Shown here piece after piece: positions 35,795 through 46,395 of a stretch of 64,000 nt of DNA. The position numbers and the translations under genes were made by a program. Position 1 is the stretch's first letter; each line of letters starts with the position of its first letter. This DNA comes from Pseudozyma flocculosa PF-1. Its lineage: Eukaryota; Basidiomycota; Ustilaginomycetes; Ustilaginales; Ustilaginaceae. The notes beneath the pieces are model-generated. The model was not told where the DNA came from, searched no databases, and saw only the letters and a list, made by a program, of their open reading frames with translations. Where the stretch lies: contig NW_006920875.1 in assembly GCF_000417875.1 (NCBI RefSeq), forward strand, positions 102,538 to 166,537. Direction: 5' to 3'.

Positions 35795-36292
35795 ATTTTC
35801 GCCGCCCCCCGCCCCCCGGGCCCCGGCTCTAGCCCTGCTTGCCCCGCTTGCGCCTGGAAGCCCCTGCTCTCGTACGAACCTCGTCGTGCCGTACGTGCCC
35901 TCTTCGCCTCTCCCTTGTCCGGTACCTTGCCCGACCACGTGGCAGTAACGCCCCTGGGACCGAAGCGGAACGTACGCTGAATCCGACCGCCTCTCACTCG
36001 CTTGCGCACAGCTACGACTGCTCGGTGGTACGAGATCCTGACTCTATTGCGGGCAAGAATGGGCGGAGAGAGGACGAAAACGAGCGGATCGGATGACTAG
36101 AATACAGGAGTTGTAGAATGAGCGAGTGAATGAATGGATGGCCGGATGGATGGATGAAGGAATGTCCAGAGGTTCGAGAGCGATGGCAACGAGAGCACCG
36201 GGACCATGCTTGTGAAAGGATGCAACGATGCAGAAAAGGGGATTGGACCCGAATCGACAATCGAGACGAGGAGACATGCTCGACATCGGGAT

Positions 36293-39100
36293 CTAGAAGA
36301 GCTGGTCAATGTCGATCTCATTGGACCTCGAGACGTCCTTCTTGGCCTTGCCCTTCCTATCCCCCTTAGCAGGCGGTGCCACCGCAGTCGCAGTCGAGTT
36401 GAGGCCGAGAGCGCCCAGAGGCGAGCGTGTCACCTTGACAGCTGCCTGCATCGCCTGGCCGGAACCAGTTTGGCTCGCGGGTGGGTCCAGGCCGCTGTTT
36501 CCGTCAAAGCTGAGCGCCGGGATCGTCAAGGGCTGCGCGAACGTCGCCGATGAGAAAAAGTCGCTGCCCAGGAGGTCGCCGCTCTCCCTGCTCTTGGACC
36601 GTCCAAGGTGCGAGGCGCCCGGCTCGCTCTCGTTGAGCGGTGCAGAGGGTTGACTGGATAGAGGCCGCTTGGCCTGCAACGGCGGCAGATCGTCGAGGCT
36701 CAGAGCCGGCATCGCCGGGCCGGCTTGGGCGCTGCTGCTGGGAGTGTCGCTGGGTTTGGCAGGTTTGCCTAGACGCAAGCCCAAGGCGTGCAATGGTGAA
36801 CTAGACCCACGCTTCGGCTTCATGTCCGAAGCATGATCGGACCCATGTGGCGATCTTGTCGCCGCGGCCGACGCCGACGGTGCCGCTGTGCCTGACGAGA
36901 GGCTGCCGACATTCTGTCCCTGCGATTGGATAGGCGCAAACGTCTCAGGCTTGCTCTGAGCGCCGAGCGGATCCTTGGTGGCGCCCTGACCGTGACCAGC
37001 GCTGCTCCGTTCAAACATCTCAATCAGGCGGCTGCCCTGAGTCCCGCTGGACGCCCTCTCGTGCGCGGGCCTAGTGTGTCGGCCCGCAGGCTGCGCACCC
37101 GTCGCCACCGAGGGCTGCATCGGGCGGCTGTTGGCGTTCGACGCGGACTTGGGCTTCGAGTCGCCCTCGGACCTCAGCCAGAACTCCAGGCCTTGAGAGT
37201 CGACGCTCCAGCTCTCGTGCGGCGGAGGCGCCTGCAGGCACCGTTCCGTGTTGGCGTCCACCGCCGTGCTTTCCTCGGCCTCGTCGTGCGCCGCGATTGG
37301 CGGCAGCGTCGAGTTCTGCGACGAGAGCGTGCCGACGACGTGCAGGTCAGACTTCTTCATGCCCGTGAAGGTGTTGAAGCTCTCGAGCGTGCCCTCGCCC
37401 GTGCCCCTGGACGGCGTTCCGCTCGACGTCGAAAGGTACGTTCCGGCGGTGTGGTTGGCGCTGGTCGAAGCGATTGCGCCTGATGCACCGTCCTGTTTCT
37501 CTTTCATCCTCGGCGGCGAGGCTGAGCCTTGGACGATCAGAGGGCTCGATGCGGGGATCGAAGGCAGCCTCGGCACGCTCGAAACTCCCTCACCTTGGCG
37601 GACGGTGGCTCCCGAGACGTTGCTGTCCCGCCGAAGGCTGTCTGACCCGTCCGTCGTTGTCGTCGTCGCCATCGTGCCCTCAGAGATGGAGCCCTGAATT
37701 GTCGACAGATTGGAAGGCAAAAGCGGCAGGCCGGCGACCGGGGGACGTTGCGAGGACGGTGTCCTCTGCATCATCTCGCTCTCGCCATTGATCGGTGGCT
37801 TCTGCTGGTCGCGGAACGTCCCGAACGTCGGGGTCGGTATCGCGTAGGCGGCCGCCGAGGTCGAATAGGCGGGCGAGCCAAGAATGGCCGAGGGCGGGCG
37901 AGGCTGTGCTGTATGGCTGCTGCTCCCCGCCGAGCTCGGGCGAGACCAGCGCGAGGTGGGCAGCGATAGAGACTGTGTCGAGCCCGGCCGACGGGTTTCA
38001 GCATCCGAAGTGCTGCCGGCGCTGCCAAAGCCACCGCCACCGCCGCCACGATGAGCCTCTGACGACCTTGGACCGAGACCGAAGGTGGCACCTGAGAGGG
38101 GTCGACTCAGGGCTAAGCTGGACCGACTGGCCGGGTTGGAGGTCGCAACCATCGATGCAGACCCCTCGGATCCGAGTCGAGCCATCGAATGCGCCGAGGA
38201 TGCCCTTGACTGGCCCGATGGCTGCGGTGAGTGGCTCGAGCTTCGCTCGTAGACTCCAGCGGGGAGCCTTGGATCGGATCGGTTGGCGACCGAGGCGGGG
38301 GCAATGTCATGGGCATAAGGATCGACGTACTGGTACCCTGCCGTCGCTGGCTGCAACGGGAGCAGGCTGTAGCGGGGTCCGTTGCTGCCCATAGAGGACG
38401 AAGGAGTGTGAGCACCGTGATGGTGATCCGAGGCAGCGCCGTGAGCGGGCATGAGCGAGACGAGCGCCGAGCTGTCGCTCCGGCTGTGAGGTCCCGATCT
38501 GGCATAGAGACCGGGCCGTGCCACGAACGAGGCACCTTCCTTTGAGAATCTTCCAGCAGCAGCGGCAGCAGCGGCGCCACCTAGCGAGCTGCCGACGACA
38601 TTGACACGCTGGCCTTTGAATCTCCCGCGGCCTGGACCGCCTGCTTTGCGCTTCGACCTGCGCCGGATGAGGCAGGCCATGACGACGAGGAGGGTGAAGA
38701 AGGCAAACCCGCCAACGAGGCCTCCTGCGACTGCGCCGACGAGCGCTGAGTTGCTGGCGCCGCCATTCTCAGTGCTGGTGGCCGACGACGAGGGCGAAGG
38801 TGAGAGCGAGCTCGAGTGGGAGGCGTCGGCGCCGGGAGAGGCTGTGGGCGTGATGGAGAAGCGCGAGAGGTCGGAAGCGGCGAGCGTCTGAGTGACGACG
38901 ACCACGGTCGGGCTTGAGCTGGGCGTGACCGTGATCTGATCATGGGTCAATTTCGAAGCGATGACGTGACAGAAGACGAGGAAAAGGGTGTGCGGAACCG
39001 TCAGTATTTGGTGGGGTCCGATAGGCAAGAGCGGACTCGAAGCCGTCAGGTCGGGATGCCAGGCAGCACTCACGGCGGCTGTGACGGTGGTATAGGGCAT
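36293..39100 (-). CDS. Single-pass membrane protein with a long Ser-rich cytosolic tail, N-terminus unresolved
   Basis: Main exon 38935..36293, preceded across a 138-nt intron (gtgagt...gatcag) by an exon ending at 39074 that reads MPYTTVTAA from an ATG at 39100. This model gives about 889 residues. After a Ser/Thr-rich ectodomain (ITVTPSSSPTVVVVTQTLAA) comes one membrane segment, ALVGAVAGGLVGGFAFFTLL plus VVMACLI, followed by the basic stop-transfer RRRSKRK. The remaining ~770 residues are low-complexity, rich in Ser, Pro, Gly and Gln, ending in an acidic EIDIDQLF. The architecture resembles fungal Mid2/Wsc-like surface sensors or the many SKG6/Axl2-type membrane proteins. No signal peptide lies in the present model; an upstream exon is likely. 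One candidate is MHLVAAPASIVKGPRPFLRP near 39670, but I cannot connect it by good splice sites. Confidence 0.7.
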   Translation of the reverse strand: MPYTTVTAAVSAAWHPDLTASSPLLPIGPHQILTVPHTLFLVFCHVIASKLTHDQITVTPSSSPTVVVVTQTLAASDLSRFSITPTASPGADASHSSSLSPSPSSSATSTENGGASNSALVGAVAGGLVGGFAFFTLLVVMACLIRRRSKRKAGGPGRGRFKGQRVNVVGSSLGGAAAAAAAGRFSKEGASFVARPGLYARSGPHSRSDSSALVSLMPAHGAASDHHHGAHTPSSSMGSNGPRYSLLPLQPATAGYQYVDPYAHDIAPASVANRSDPRLPAGVYERSSSHSPQPSGQSRASSAHSMARLGSEGSASMVATSNPASRSSLALSRPLSGATFGLGPRSSEAHRGGGGGGFGSAGSTSDAETRRPGSTQSLSLPTSRWSRPSSAGSSSHTAQPRPPSAILGSPAYSTSAAAYAIPTPTFGTFRDQQKPPINGESEMMQRTPSSQRPPVAGLPLLPSNLSTIQGSISEGTMATTTTTDGSDSLRRDSNVSGATVRQGEGVSSVPRLPSIPASSPLIVQGSASPPRMKEKQDGASGAIASTSANHTAGTYLSTSSGTPSRGTGEGTLESFNTFTGMKKSDLHVVGTLSSQNSTLPPIAAHDEAEESTAVDANTERCLQAPPPHESWSVDSQGLEFWLRSEGDSKPKSASNANSRPMQPSVATGAQPAGRHTRPAHERASSGTQGSRLIEMFERSSAGHGQGATKDPLGAQSKPETFAPIQSQGQNVGSLSSGTAAPSASAAATRSPHGSDHASDMKPKRGSSSPLHALGLRLGKPAKPSDTPSSSAQAGPAMPALSLDDLPPLQAKRPLSSQPSAPLNESEPGASHLGRSKSRESGDLLGSDFFSSATFAQPLTIPALSFDGNSGLDPPASQTGSGQAMQAAVKVTRSPLGALGLNSTATAVAPPAKGDRKGKAKKDVSRSNEIDIDQLF

Positions 39101-40579
39101 CGTGGCAGCTCGGTCAAGGGCAGCCCCGCGACTCCAAGACTAGGGTCAGGTTGCTCCTCACCGGCAGGCCGGCCGTTGTGCCTACAGCGGCGTCGCACCA
39201 GGACGAGCAGACCGGTGATCTTTGACAGCAGCCAGAGGAGACTGCAGGCTCAGAGAAGGCAGCGGCCTCTTTGTCCGCCGCTCCTCGCGCTGATCTTTGC
39301 TGGAAGCAGGGACGAGTTGGCGGTTCAAGGCCGTATCTGGCCTGCCATGGATTGTCGTGGACAAGGGCTGGCAGGCGGTGAGCGAGACGAACGAAGGAAG
39401 TGAGCGCGTTGCCTCGACTTGCTGGAGGTCTGATAGGTGGGTGACGGCGACTTGAAAGGCCGTGATGGCGGCTGCTCTTGGCCGTACGCTCCTGGTGGCG
39501 GTAGCGATGGTGGTGGTGGTGGTGGTGGTGGTGGTCGACGTGTTTGATGTTCTGCGACGACGCCTGAGGGACGACGAGAGGCTGCGATGACAATGGCTGC
39601 GAGGAGCGAGGGGCGGAGGAAGGGGCGAGGGCCCTTGACGATGGACGCCGGAGCCGCGACGAGGTGCATGGAAGCCAAAGGGCGTGCCGCTGCGCCCTTT
39701 TGAGTCGGTTTCGCAGCAACGGGCGGGAGAGTAGTACCAGCTGCGCCCACTGCGCCACGGTACAGCAGCAGCAGCTGCCGTTGTCAGGCCGGACGATGGT
39801 CTGTATGAGCAGCGGGTACGGTCTGCTTTTTTGCTGGAATGCGCCTTGCTCGACAAGGTGCGAAGAGATCCAAACCACCATGCATCCTTCGTGGGCCAGG
39901 CCGCTGACGTGCGGTTTCTTCTCTTTGCCAGCGGAGAGGCAGCGAGGCGCTGCACCGCCCGCCGCCCAGCCGCCGCCGCCAACCGTACGTACCTCTCTAT
40001 CTGCAGGCTAGGCTGCAGGGCTTGGTTGGACCCTGAACGCCCGCCGGCCTCTGGCATCACGGGCTGGCTGCTGGCAGGCAAGGGTGGCTGATCAAACCTC
40101 GGAAGACGGGTGAAAAGGTTGGCCTGGATCCCCAACCTCGGATCCGCCAATGGCCGCTGGATGACTTGAGCTGCCCGCTTTCCGAGGCCTGGCCTCGTGG
40201 CCATCTCGGAAGAGGGTCTGACCGGCGATCCGGACCGGAAGAAAGCAGCAGCAGCAGGCGCGCAGCTGCTGCAGGCGAGGTTTTGGATTTTTGGCGTGAG
40301 CGGCCGGTTGGATGGCGTGCTTTGCGTTTCTTCTCGCCGCCGCCTCGGCGCGTTTCCCCGCGCGGGCAACGCTGCGCTGCTCTGCTCGTCGTCCTCCTGC
40401 CAGGCTGCGCTGACCTGACTCGCCGCTCGTCGTACGGCGGGCCCATGGCAGCCTTCTGCTTGGCAAAGCCCGCGCCAGCTTCTTCCCAGCCAAAGGGTGC
40501 GCTACCGTTCCCACCCATCGTCGTTCTCCCACCACCACCACCACCCTCTCGATCCCCCCCAACAGAGGAGATCCCAACG
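39101..40579. other. Divergent upstream region of the membrane protein gene and MET10
   Basis: These 1.48 kb may hide one or more 5' exons of the membrane protein on the minus strand. They contain a GGT/ACC trinucleotide tract at about 39507-39535, a GCA tract at about 39762-39775 and CGTACGTAC at 39984-39992. CCA-rich sequence precedes the MET10 start. Confidence 0.45.
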
Positions 40580-43500
40580 ATGGCCGCCACTCACCAGTCG
40601 CTCTACCAGAGCGCTGCCATCTTTGCAGGTGGCCTTGCCATCGGCGCTGGCGCATTCGCCCTCTCCAGAAACGCCTTTGCGCCCGCACACAAGCCCACAA
40701 AGGCCATCAAGAGGAAGCTCTCCGACGCCGCAAACGCCGCCACCAACAAGGCAAAGGCGGCTGCCATCGCACCGGCCGCCAACGACGACAAGGCCGCAGC
40801 CTCGCCCGCTCCTGTCGCCCCTGCCTCCAACAACGACAAGCAGGCAAAGGAGACCCTCGATGCCGCCGCTGCCGCCCTAGAGGCCGCCCCCGGCCGCGTC
40901 GACCCTCCCCTCGCCCAGGTTCTCGACGCCGTCGACCAGAAGGGCCCCGGCCCCGTCCAGCCCGCCAAGCCCCAGGCCGAGGGCAACGTCGCCCCCAGCG
41001 GACCCGATGCCACCGCAGGCGGCCAGAAGCTCAAGGGCCTCGTCAACGAGCAGCCCAAGCTCGACGCCGAGCCCGAGCCCTCGCCCCTCAACCGCGTCAG
41101 CCACCTCGACACCCGCGCCGACCTCTCGCTCGTCTCGGGCCCCTCGGCCGACGAGCTGGCCAAGCACGCCGCCGCACAGGCTTGGCTCACGGGCATCCCC
41201 AGCCCCAACACCACCAGCACCGGCGTCATCGACGCCATCGCCTACGCCAACAGCACCGCCGTCTTCAGCTACGAGAGCGAGGCCAACGGCGGCTTCGGCG
41301 CCCACAGCGAGGCCCAGGCCGCCGAGGCCCTTGATAAAGGCTGGACCCAGGGCAGGCCCAAGGTCTTCAAGATGCAGACCCGCTCGGGAGCCGGCAACGC
41401 CATCGTCGGCTACCTCTCGGGCGCCAAAAAGGGCTCGTCGTCGTCGGGCCCCACCCGCGTCGTCACCGCCCTGACCAACGCCGCCGGCTTCGTCGCCATG
41501 GCTCCCACCCTCGCCGCTCTCGACGACGTCGCCACCGACGCCGGCAAGATTGTGCTCCAGGTCTCGGCCGCTAGCCAGTCGACCGACGACGACCTGGCCA
41601 TCAAGAACGACTACGCCGCCGTCCTCGCCGCCACCGCCGCCCTCGGCGACGCCTTCGAGGTCGTCTTCTCGTCGACGCGCCAGGAGGCCGTCGACTCGGC
41701 CCAGTACGCCTACCAGTCGGCCAAGAACGTCGTCCACGTCTTTGACGGCGCCTTTGCCGGCAGAGAGGTCGGCCTTCTCTCGGTGCCCCAGAAGGGCGCC
41801 GCCGTCGCTGCGCCCGAGCACTTCCACTACACGGGACCAGCAAAGGCCACCGCCGTTCTCGTCGTCCCCAACGGCTCCCACAGCCAGTCGGCGCGCGCCG
41901 TCCTGGTGACGCTGCCGCCCGCCGTCCGCCACAACATCGGCGTGCTCTCGGTCAAGGTCGTCCGCCCCTGGAGCGACGCCGAGCTGCGCAAGGCCATCCC
42001 CGAGACCGTGCAGAGCCTACACGTGCTCGAGGAGATTCCCTCGGGCTCGACGTCGGGCCTCGTCTACGAGGACGTCATGGGCTCGCTCTTTAGCGACGCC
42101 TTCCTCGGCGCCGGCAGCGCGCCCCGCAATGTGTTTAGCGTCGCCCTCGAGGCCGGCCAGAACCTCGTTGCGGCCGAGTGGTTCGAGCTGCTCAAGACGG
42201 TCGCCGCCTCCCCGGCCGCGCCCGTCAAGCTGGGTGACGTCTTTGACGCCGCGACCCAGCAGCCCGACCTGCTCGCCCTCTCGGGCGCCTCGCTCGTCAC
42301 CTTCATCGACAGCGAGAGCAGCGCCACCACCCACCTCGCCACGCCTCGCCGCCCGCCACCTTCCGCGACCGCGGCTCGGCCGACCGACCTCGCGCGCCCG
42401 CCTCGCTGTCGCGCCACGNNNNNNNNNNNNNNNNNNNNNNNNNNNNNNNNNNNNNNNNNNNNNNNNNNNNNNNNNNNNNNNNNNNNNNNNNNNNNNNNNN
42501 NNNNNNNNNNNNNNNNNNNNNNNNNNNNNNNNNNNNNNNNNNNNNNNNNNNNNNNNNNNNNNNNNNNNNNNNNNNNNNNNNNNNNNNNNNNNNNNNNNNN
42601 NNNNNNNNNNNNNNNNNNNNNNNNNNNNNNNNNNNNNNNNNNNNNNNNNNNNNNNNNNNNNNNNNNNNNNNNNNNNNNNNNNNNNNNNNNNNNNNNNNNN
42701 NNNNNNNNNNNNCCTCGCCGCCCGCACCTTCCGCGACCGCGGCTCGGCCACCGACCTGCGCGCCCGCCTGCTGTCGCGCCACGACAACTTCGAGGCTTCG
42801 GGCCTGGTCCGCTCCGACCTCATCCTCACCGGCCGCCCCGAGTCGGCCTCGGACGCGCCCATCGAGCTCGTCGGCGACGACAATTCGTCCAAGGTCCTCG
42901 TCGTCAGCGATCCGGCCGTCACCCTCAAGAGCCTCGCGCCTTTCCAGTCGCTGGTCCGCGGCGGCACCGTCATCGTCAACGTGCCCGGCTGGGACGCCGC
43001 CGAGCTCGAGTCGAAGCTGCGCGCCGAGGACAAGAAGGTTCTCGCCGATAAGGGCGCTCGCCTGCTCCTCGTCGACGCCGCCGCCGTCGTCGAGCAGCTC
43101 AACACCAAGACGGCCAACGCCCGCGGTGGCAAGGCCAAGGCCGGCGACGACGTTGTCCCAAAGGAGATCGCCGCCGCCGTCCTTCTCGTTGCCTTCCTGC
43201 GCACCCAGCTCGACCTTGGCGGCGATGCCCTGGCTGCGTTTGTCACGCGCATCCTTGGCACCGCCCCCGTCGGCGTCGACGGCGTTGCCGGCCTTGTCCA
43301 GGCCACCGAGGCCGCCGTCGAGCGCTTTGCCTTTTCCAACGCCGAGTGGGCCAACGCCGAGCCCCTCGAGGGGGAATCCGCCAGCGCGCCCCGCCCCACC
43401 CACATCCGCTACAACGGCTTCACCCGTAGTGCCGACGCCGCCCTCGCCGGTGTCGAGGTGGCGCCCTCGCGCAACACATGGGCGCTCCCCGCGTGGCAGC

Positions 43501-45002
43501 AGCTCTTCTCCGAGGCCTACGAGACCGACACGTCGGCCATCCGCCCGGACCTGCCCGAAAAGACGTGGGTCATTGAGGTCACCGAGAACCGCAGGCTCAC
43601 GCCCGTCGACTACGACCGCAACGTCTTCCACATGGAGCTCTCGACCAAGGGCACCGACCTCCGCTACGAGGTCGGCGAAGCCCTCGGCGTCCACGGCTGG
43701 AACGACGATGACGAGGTGGCCGACTTTATCCGCTGGGCCGGCTTCGACGCCGACGAGGTCGTCAGCGTCCCCTCGCTCGCCAAGCCGGCCAAGTTTGAGA
43801 CGCGCACCGTCTTCCAGGTCCTCCAGCAGAACCTCGACATCTTTGGCAAGCCGCCGAAGCGCTTCTACGAGGCCCTCAGCAAGATTGCCACCAACCGCGA
43901 CGAGGCCCGCTGGCTCCGCTTCATCAGCTCGGCCGAGGGGTCGGCCACCTTCAAGAAGTACTCGGAGGTCGAGACGCTCACCTACGCCGACGTCCTCCGC
44001 ATGTTCCCCTCGGCCCGCCTGCCGCTCGACCTGCTCCTCACCGAGGTCGAGCCCATCAAGCCCCGCCACTACTCGATTGCCTCGGCCCAGGCCGCCGTCG
44101 GCGAGTCGGTCCACCTCCTCGTCGTCACCGTCGACTGGAAGACGCCCAGCGGCAGCCCGCGCTACGGACAGTGCACCCGCTACCTGTCCAAGCTCAAGCC
44201 CGGCGCAAAGGTCACCGTCTCGCTCAAGCCCTCGGTCATGAAGCTGCCGCCCATCGACTCGCAGCCCATCATCATGGCCGGCCTCGGTACCGGCGCCGCC
44301 CCCTTCCGCGCCTTTATCCAGGCCCGCGCCGTCAAGCGCGCCCAGGGCATCGACGTCGGACCCCTCGTCTACTACTTTGGCTCGCGCTACCGCTCCGCAG
44401 AGTACCTCTACGGCGAGGAGCTCGAGGCCTACCTCCAGGATGGCGTCCTCTCCCACGTCGGCCTCGCCTTCTCGCGTGACACGTCCAAGAAGGTCTACAT
44501 CCAGCACAAGATCCAGCAGGACGGAGAGATGCTCACCAACTACCTCGCTCCCGAGATTGAGGCTCTCAAGAAGCTCGGAGGTTCCGCCGAGGTTGCCATC
44601 CGCGACGGCGCGCTCGACGACCACGTCGATGAGGGCAAGAAGGGATACTTCTTTGTCTGCGGACCGACCTGGCCCGTCCCCGACATTCACGAGGCCATTG
44701 TCTCGGCCTTTGTCGAGCGCGGCTGGACGCAGGAGCGCGCCGAGCAGAGGATCGAGGAGCTCAAGGAAGAAGAGGTGAGTGACCCCGATGACTCTGGATC
44801 ATCACTGACCTGCCTCTTGATCGTCGCTGACCTCCTTCCATCATCTTTTGCTTTCCTTTCTTCCTCTTGTTTCCTCCCCTTGAAGAGGTGAGTGAATCTG
44901 TGACCCTGGACCATCTGATTCGCCCTTGCATCGTCGCTGACCTTTTTCCTCATCTTTTGCTTTCGTTCCCCTCGTGTTAGATGGATTTTGGAGGTGTACT
45001 GA
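40580..45002 (+). CDS. MET10: Sulfite reductase [NADPH] flavoprotein subunit
   Basis: The flavoprotein (alpha) subunit of assimilatory sulfite reductase, which passes electrons from NADPH to the siroheme subunit for sulfide synthesis. The start is ATG 40580. The long first exon runs to 44774, broken by 294 N at 42419-42712. Then come a predicted 2-nt exon (44886-44887) and a last exon 44981..45002. If the false gap is closed, length is about 1280 residues. Order: N-terminal hydrophobic segment (IFAGGLAIGAGAFALS), Ala/Pro-rich linker, a pyruvate:ferredoxin oxidoreductase-like region, then the reductase part with KPRHYSIAS (FAD), GLGTGAAPFRAF and FFVCGPTWPVPDIHEAI (NADPH). The end, IEELKEEERWILEVY, matches the family C-terminus only with the 2-nt exon. 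The hydrophobic N-terminus is unusual for this enzyme. Confidence 0.93.
42344..42783. other. Assembly gap flanked by two copies of the same sequence
   Basis: N run at 42419-42712. The 75 nt before it (42344-42418) repeat the 71 nt after it (42713-42783) with four single-base insertions. The right copy keeps the MET10 reading frame; the left copy does not. The left copy is therefore probably a low-quality contig end and the gap probably contains nothing real. Confidence 0.85.
44775..44980 (+). repeat. Tandemly duplicated intron at the MET10 3' end
   Basis: Two intron-like units, 44775..44885 (111 nt) and 44888..44980 (93 nt), each begin gtgagtga and share GA-CCTGGA-CATC, TCGTCGCTGACC and CATCTTTTGCTTTC in the same order. 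The dinucleotide AG at 44886-44887 lies between them. Confidence 0.75.
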
Positions 45003-45742
45003 TGGCGTTGAGCGTTGTAGACGATGCCGACGACGGCGACGAGAATGAGGATCTGACGATTGCGACGATATCTGGACGAGCGTGGTGGTGTCGGCGATGA
45101 TATTTTTGACGCGTGGCGGAGGCGGCCGGCCGTGGCCATTCGCATCCGGTGGAAATCCCGGACTGCTTGGTTCCGCTGCTCGCTGCACAGGATCCTCGTC
45201 GCCTTGGTCGATGCTCCATGAGCGCTATGGTAGAATTGAGGCTCGAGAGCAGTGCTGCTGTGCTCGGGCTGGTGCGAGTGCTGCCAAGCAGTGACAGTCG
45301 AGAAATGGTGGAGAGAGAGCCACCCCAGCGTGTCGCACGGCTGTTGCAAGGCGAGAGGTCGAGGCTGTGCGTGTCGACTCGACTGGCGCATGATGTTCAT
45401 GAGAGGTCAAGACGACAGGCAGGCAAGATCTTGATTCACTTGGGCGGAAGCCGATCTTGTCGGCCGAATCAAACCTGAGCCCTCTGTGCTGCAGGTGTTG
45501 CGGCTCTGGTCCGCAATCAAGGCCTCGTGGCTGCGCGGGCCGCTCTTTGTTCCCCCACACTCTTGAGCACCCAACCCAAGACTGCCACCTTCTCGAACAT
45601 GGCCTCTGGGGAACAAAGTCGGTGATCGTCGTCAGGTAGCTCCATGTCGCGCACGCTCTTGGCCGTTGAAAGGACAAATGGTAAGGCGGGTGTTGGACAT
45701 GGTCGAGCAGAGGACCTGAGACGAGCGAGGTGATGAGGCGGT

Positions 45743-45775
<33 letters not shown>
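45743..45775. repeat. (GGCGTC)n hexamer tract
   Basis: Five to six tandem GGCGTC units in non-coding sequence. Confidence 0.8.
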
Positions 45776-45865
45776 TTTCCCCGCACTTTTGCGAGGCCGC
45801 CCTTTTCCCGCTGCAGACTCGACGGCGTCGGCACACGAAGCAAGCAGCGAGCAGGCACCCACCCA

Positions 45866-45893
45866 GCCTGCCTGCCTGCCTGCCTGCCTGCCT
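45866..45893. repeat. (CCTG)n tetramer tract
   Basis: Seven tandem CCTG units upstream of the Zn2Cys6 gene. Confidence 0.85.
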
Positions 45894-46395
45894 GACCTGG
45901 CCTCTTGACATACCGCCAAGGCAGAGATTGCCGTTCTACCGTACCCGACCTCGACCATCAGCCGAGCAGAGCGGCCACCCGCGGGGTAGGGTAGGCTGGG
46001 CTATCGTAGCACGTAACAGCGCTAGCCCAGCACCACCTGCAACACCCGCCTTAGCCTCTTCCGCTCCTCGCCTCCTCCCTCCCCCATCATCGCGTGGCCT
46101 GCCAGCTGCAGACGGCCGGCTGACAGACGACGAGTCGCCAGCCACCCCGCACTCCTCTCCTCACTCTGGGGCCGCCCAAGGCCAATCTCTTGGCTCTGGA
46201 CAATGCAGTGCCCCCGCTCCGTCAATCCTACCACCATCCATGACCCCTCCCTAGCCCCTCCGTATACCCCGCCCGCCCCCTTCCGTCTTGTCAGCGAGCG
46301 ACGACGAGGGCTCCCCTCGTATCTACCCGTCTAGATCCATCTATCACGACCCGCACTGGCCCCGCCTGGCCTGCTCCCCGACCTGACCGCACGAC

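Larger units (their letters stand above)
34009..36292. other. Long upstream region of the ammonium transporter
   Basis: These 2.28 kb lie between the transporter start and the stop of the next gene. No coding sequence was recognised. They hold a TATA-like element, eight GATAA/TTATC sites, a CGCACC tandem tract at about 34910-34940, an ACCGT pentamer tract at 35366-35391 and a CCAATCA box at about 35743. Confidence 0.55.
45003..46395. other. Intergenic region upstream of the Zn2Cys6 gene
   Basis: These 1.39 kb hold a GGCGTC hexamer tract (45743-45775) and a CCTG tetramer tract (45866-45893). No coding sequence was recognised on either strand. Confidence 0.5.

Noticed and set aside
39182..40369. 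395-residue minus-strand open frame
   Set aside because: Mixed low-complexity content with no domain. Parts might be 5' exons of the membrane protein, but no clean splice path was found.
42303..44690. 795-residue open frame antisense to MET10
   Set aside because: It runs through the N gap and mirrors a GC-rich coding gene. Composition is repetitive and no domain is visible.
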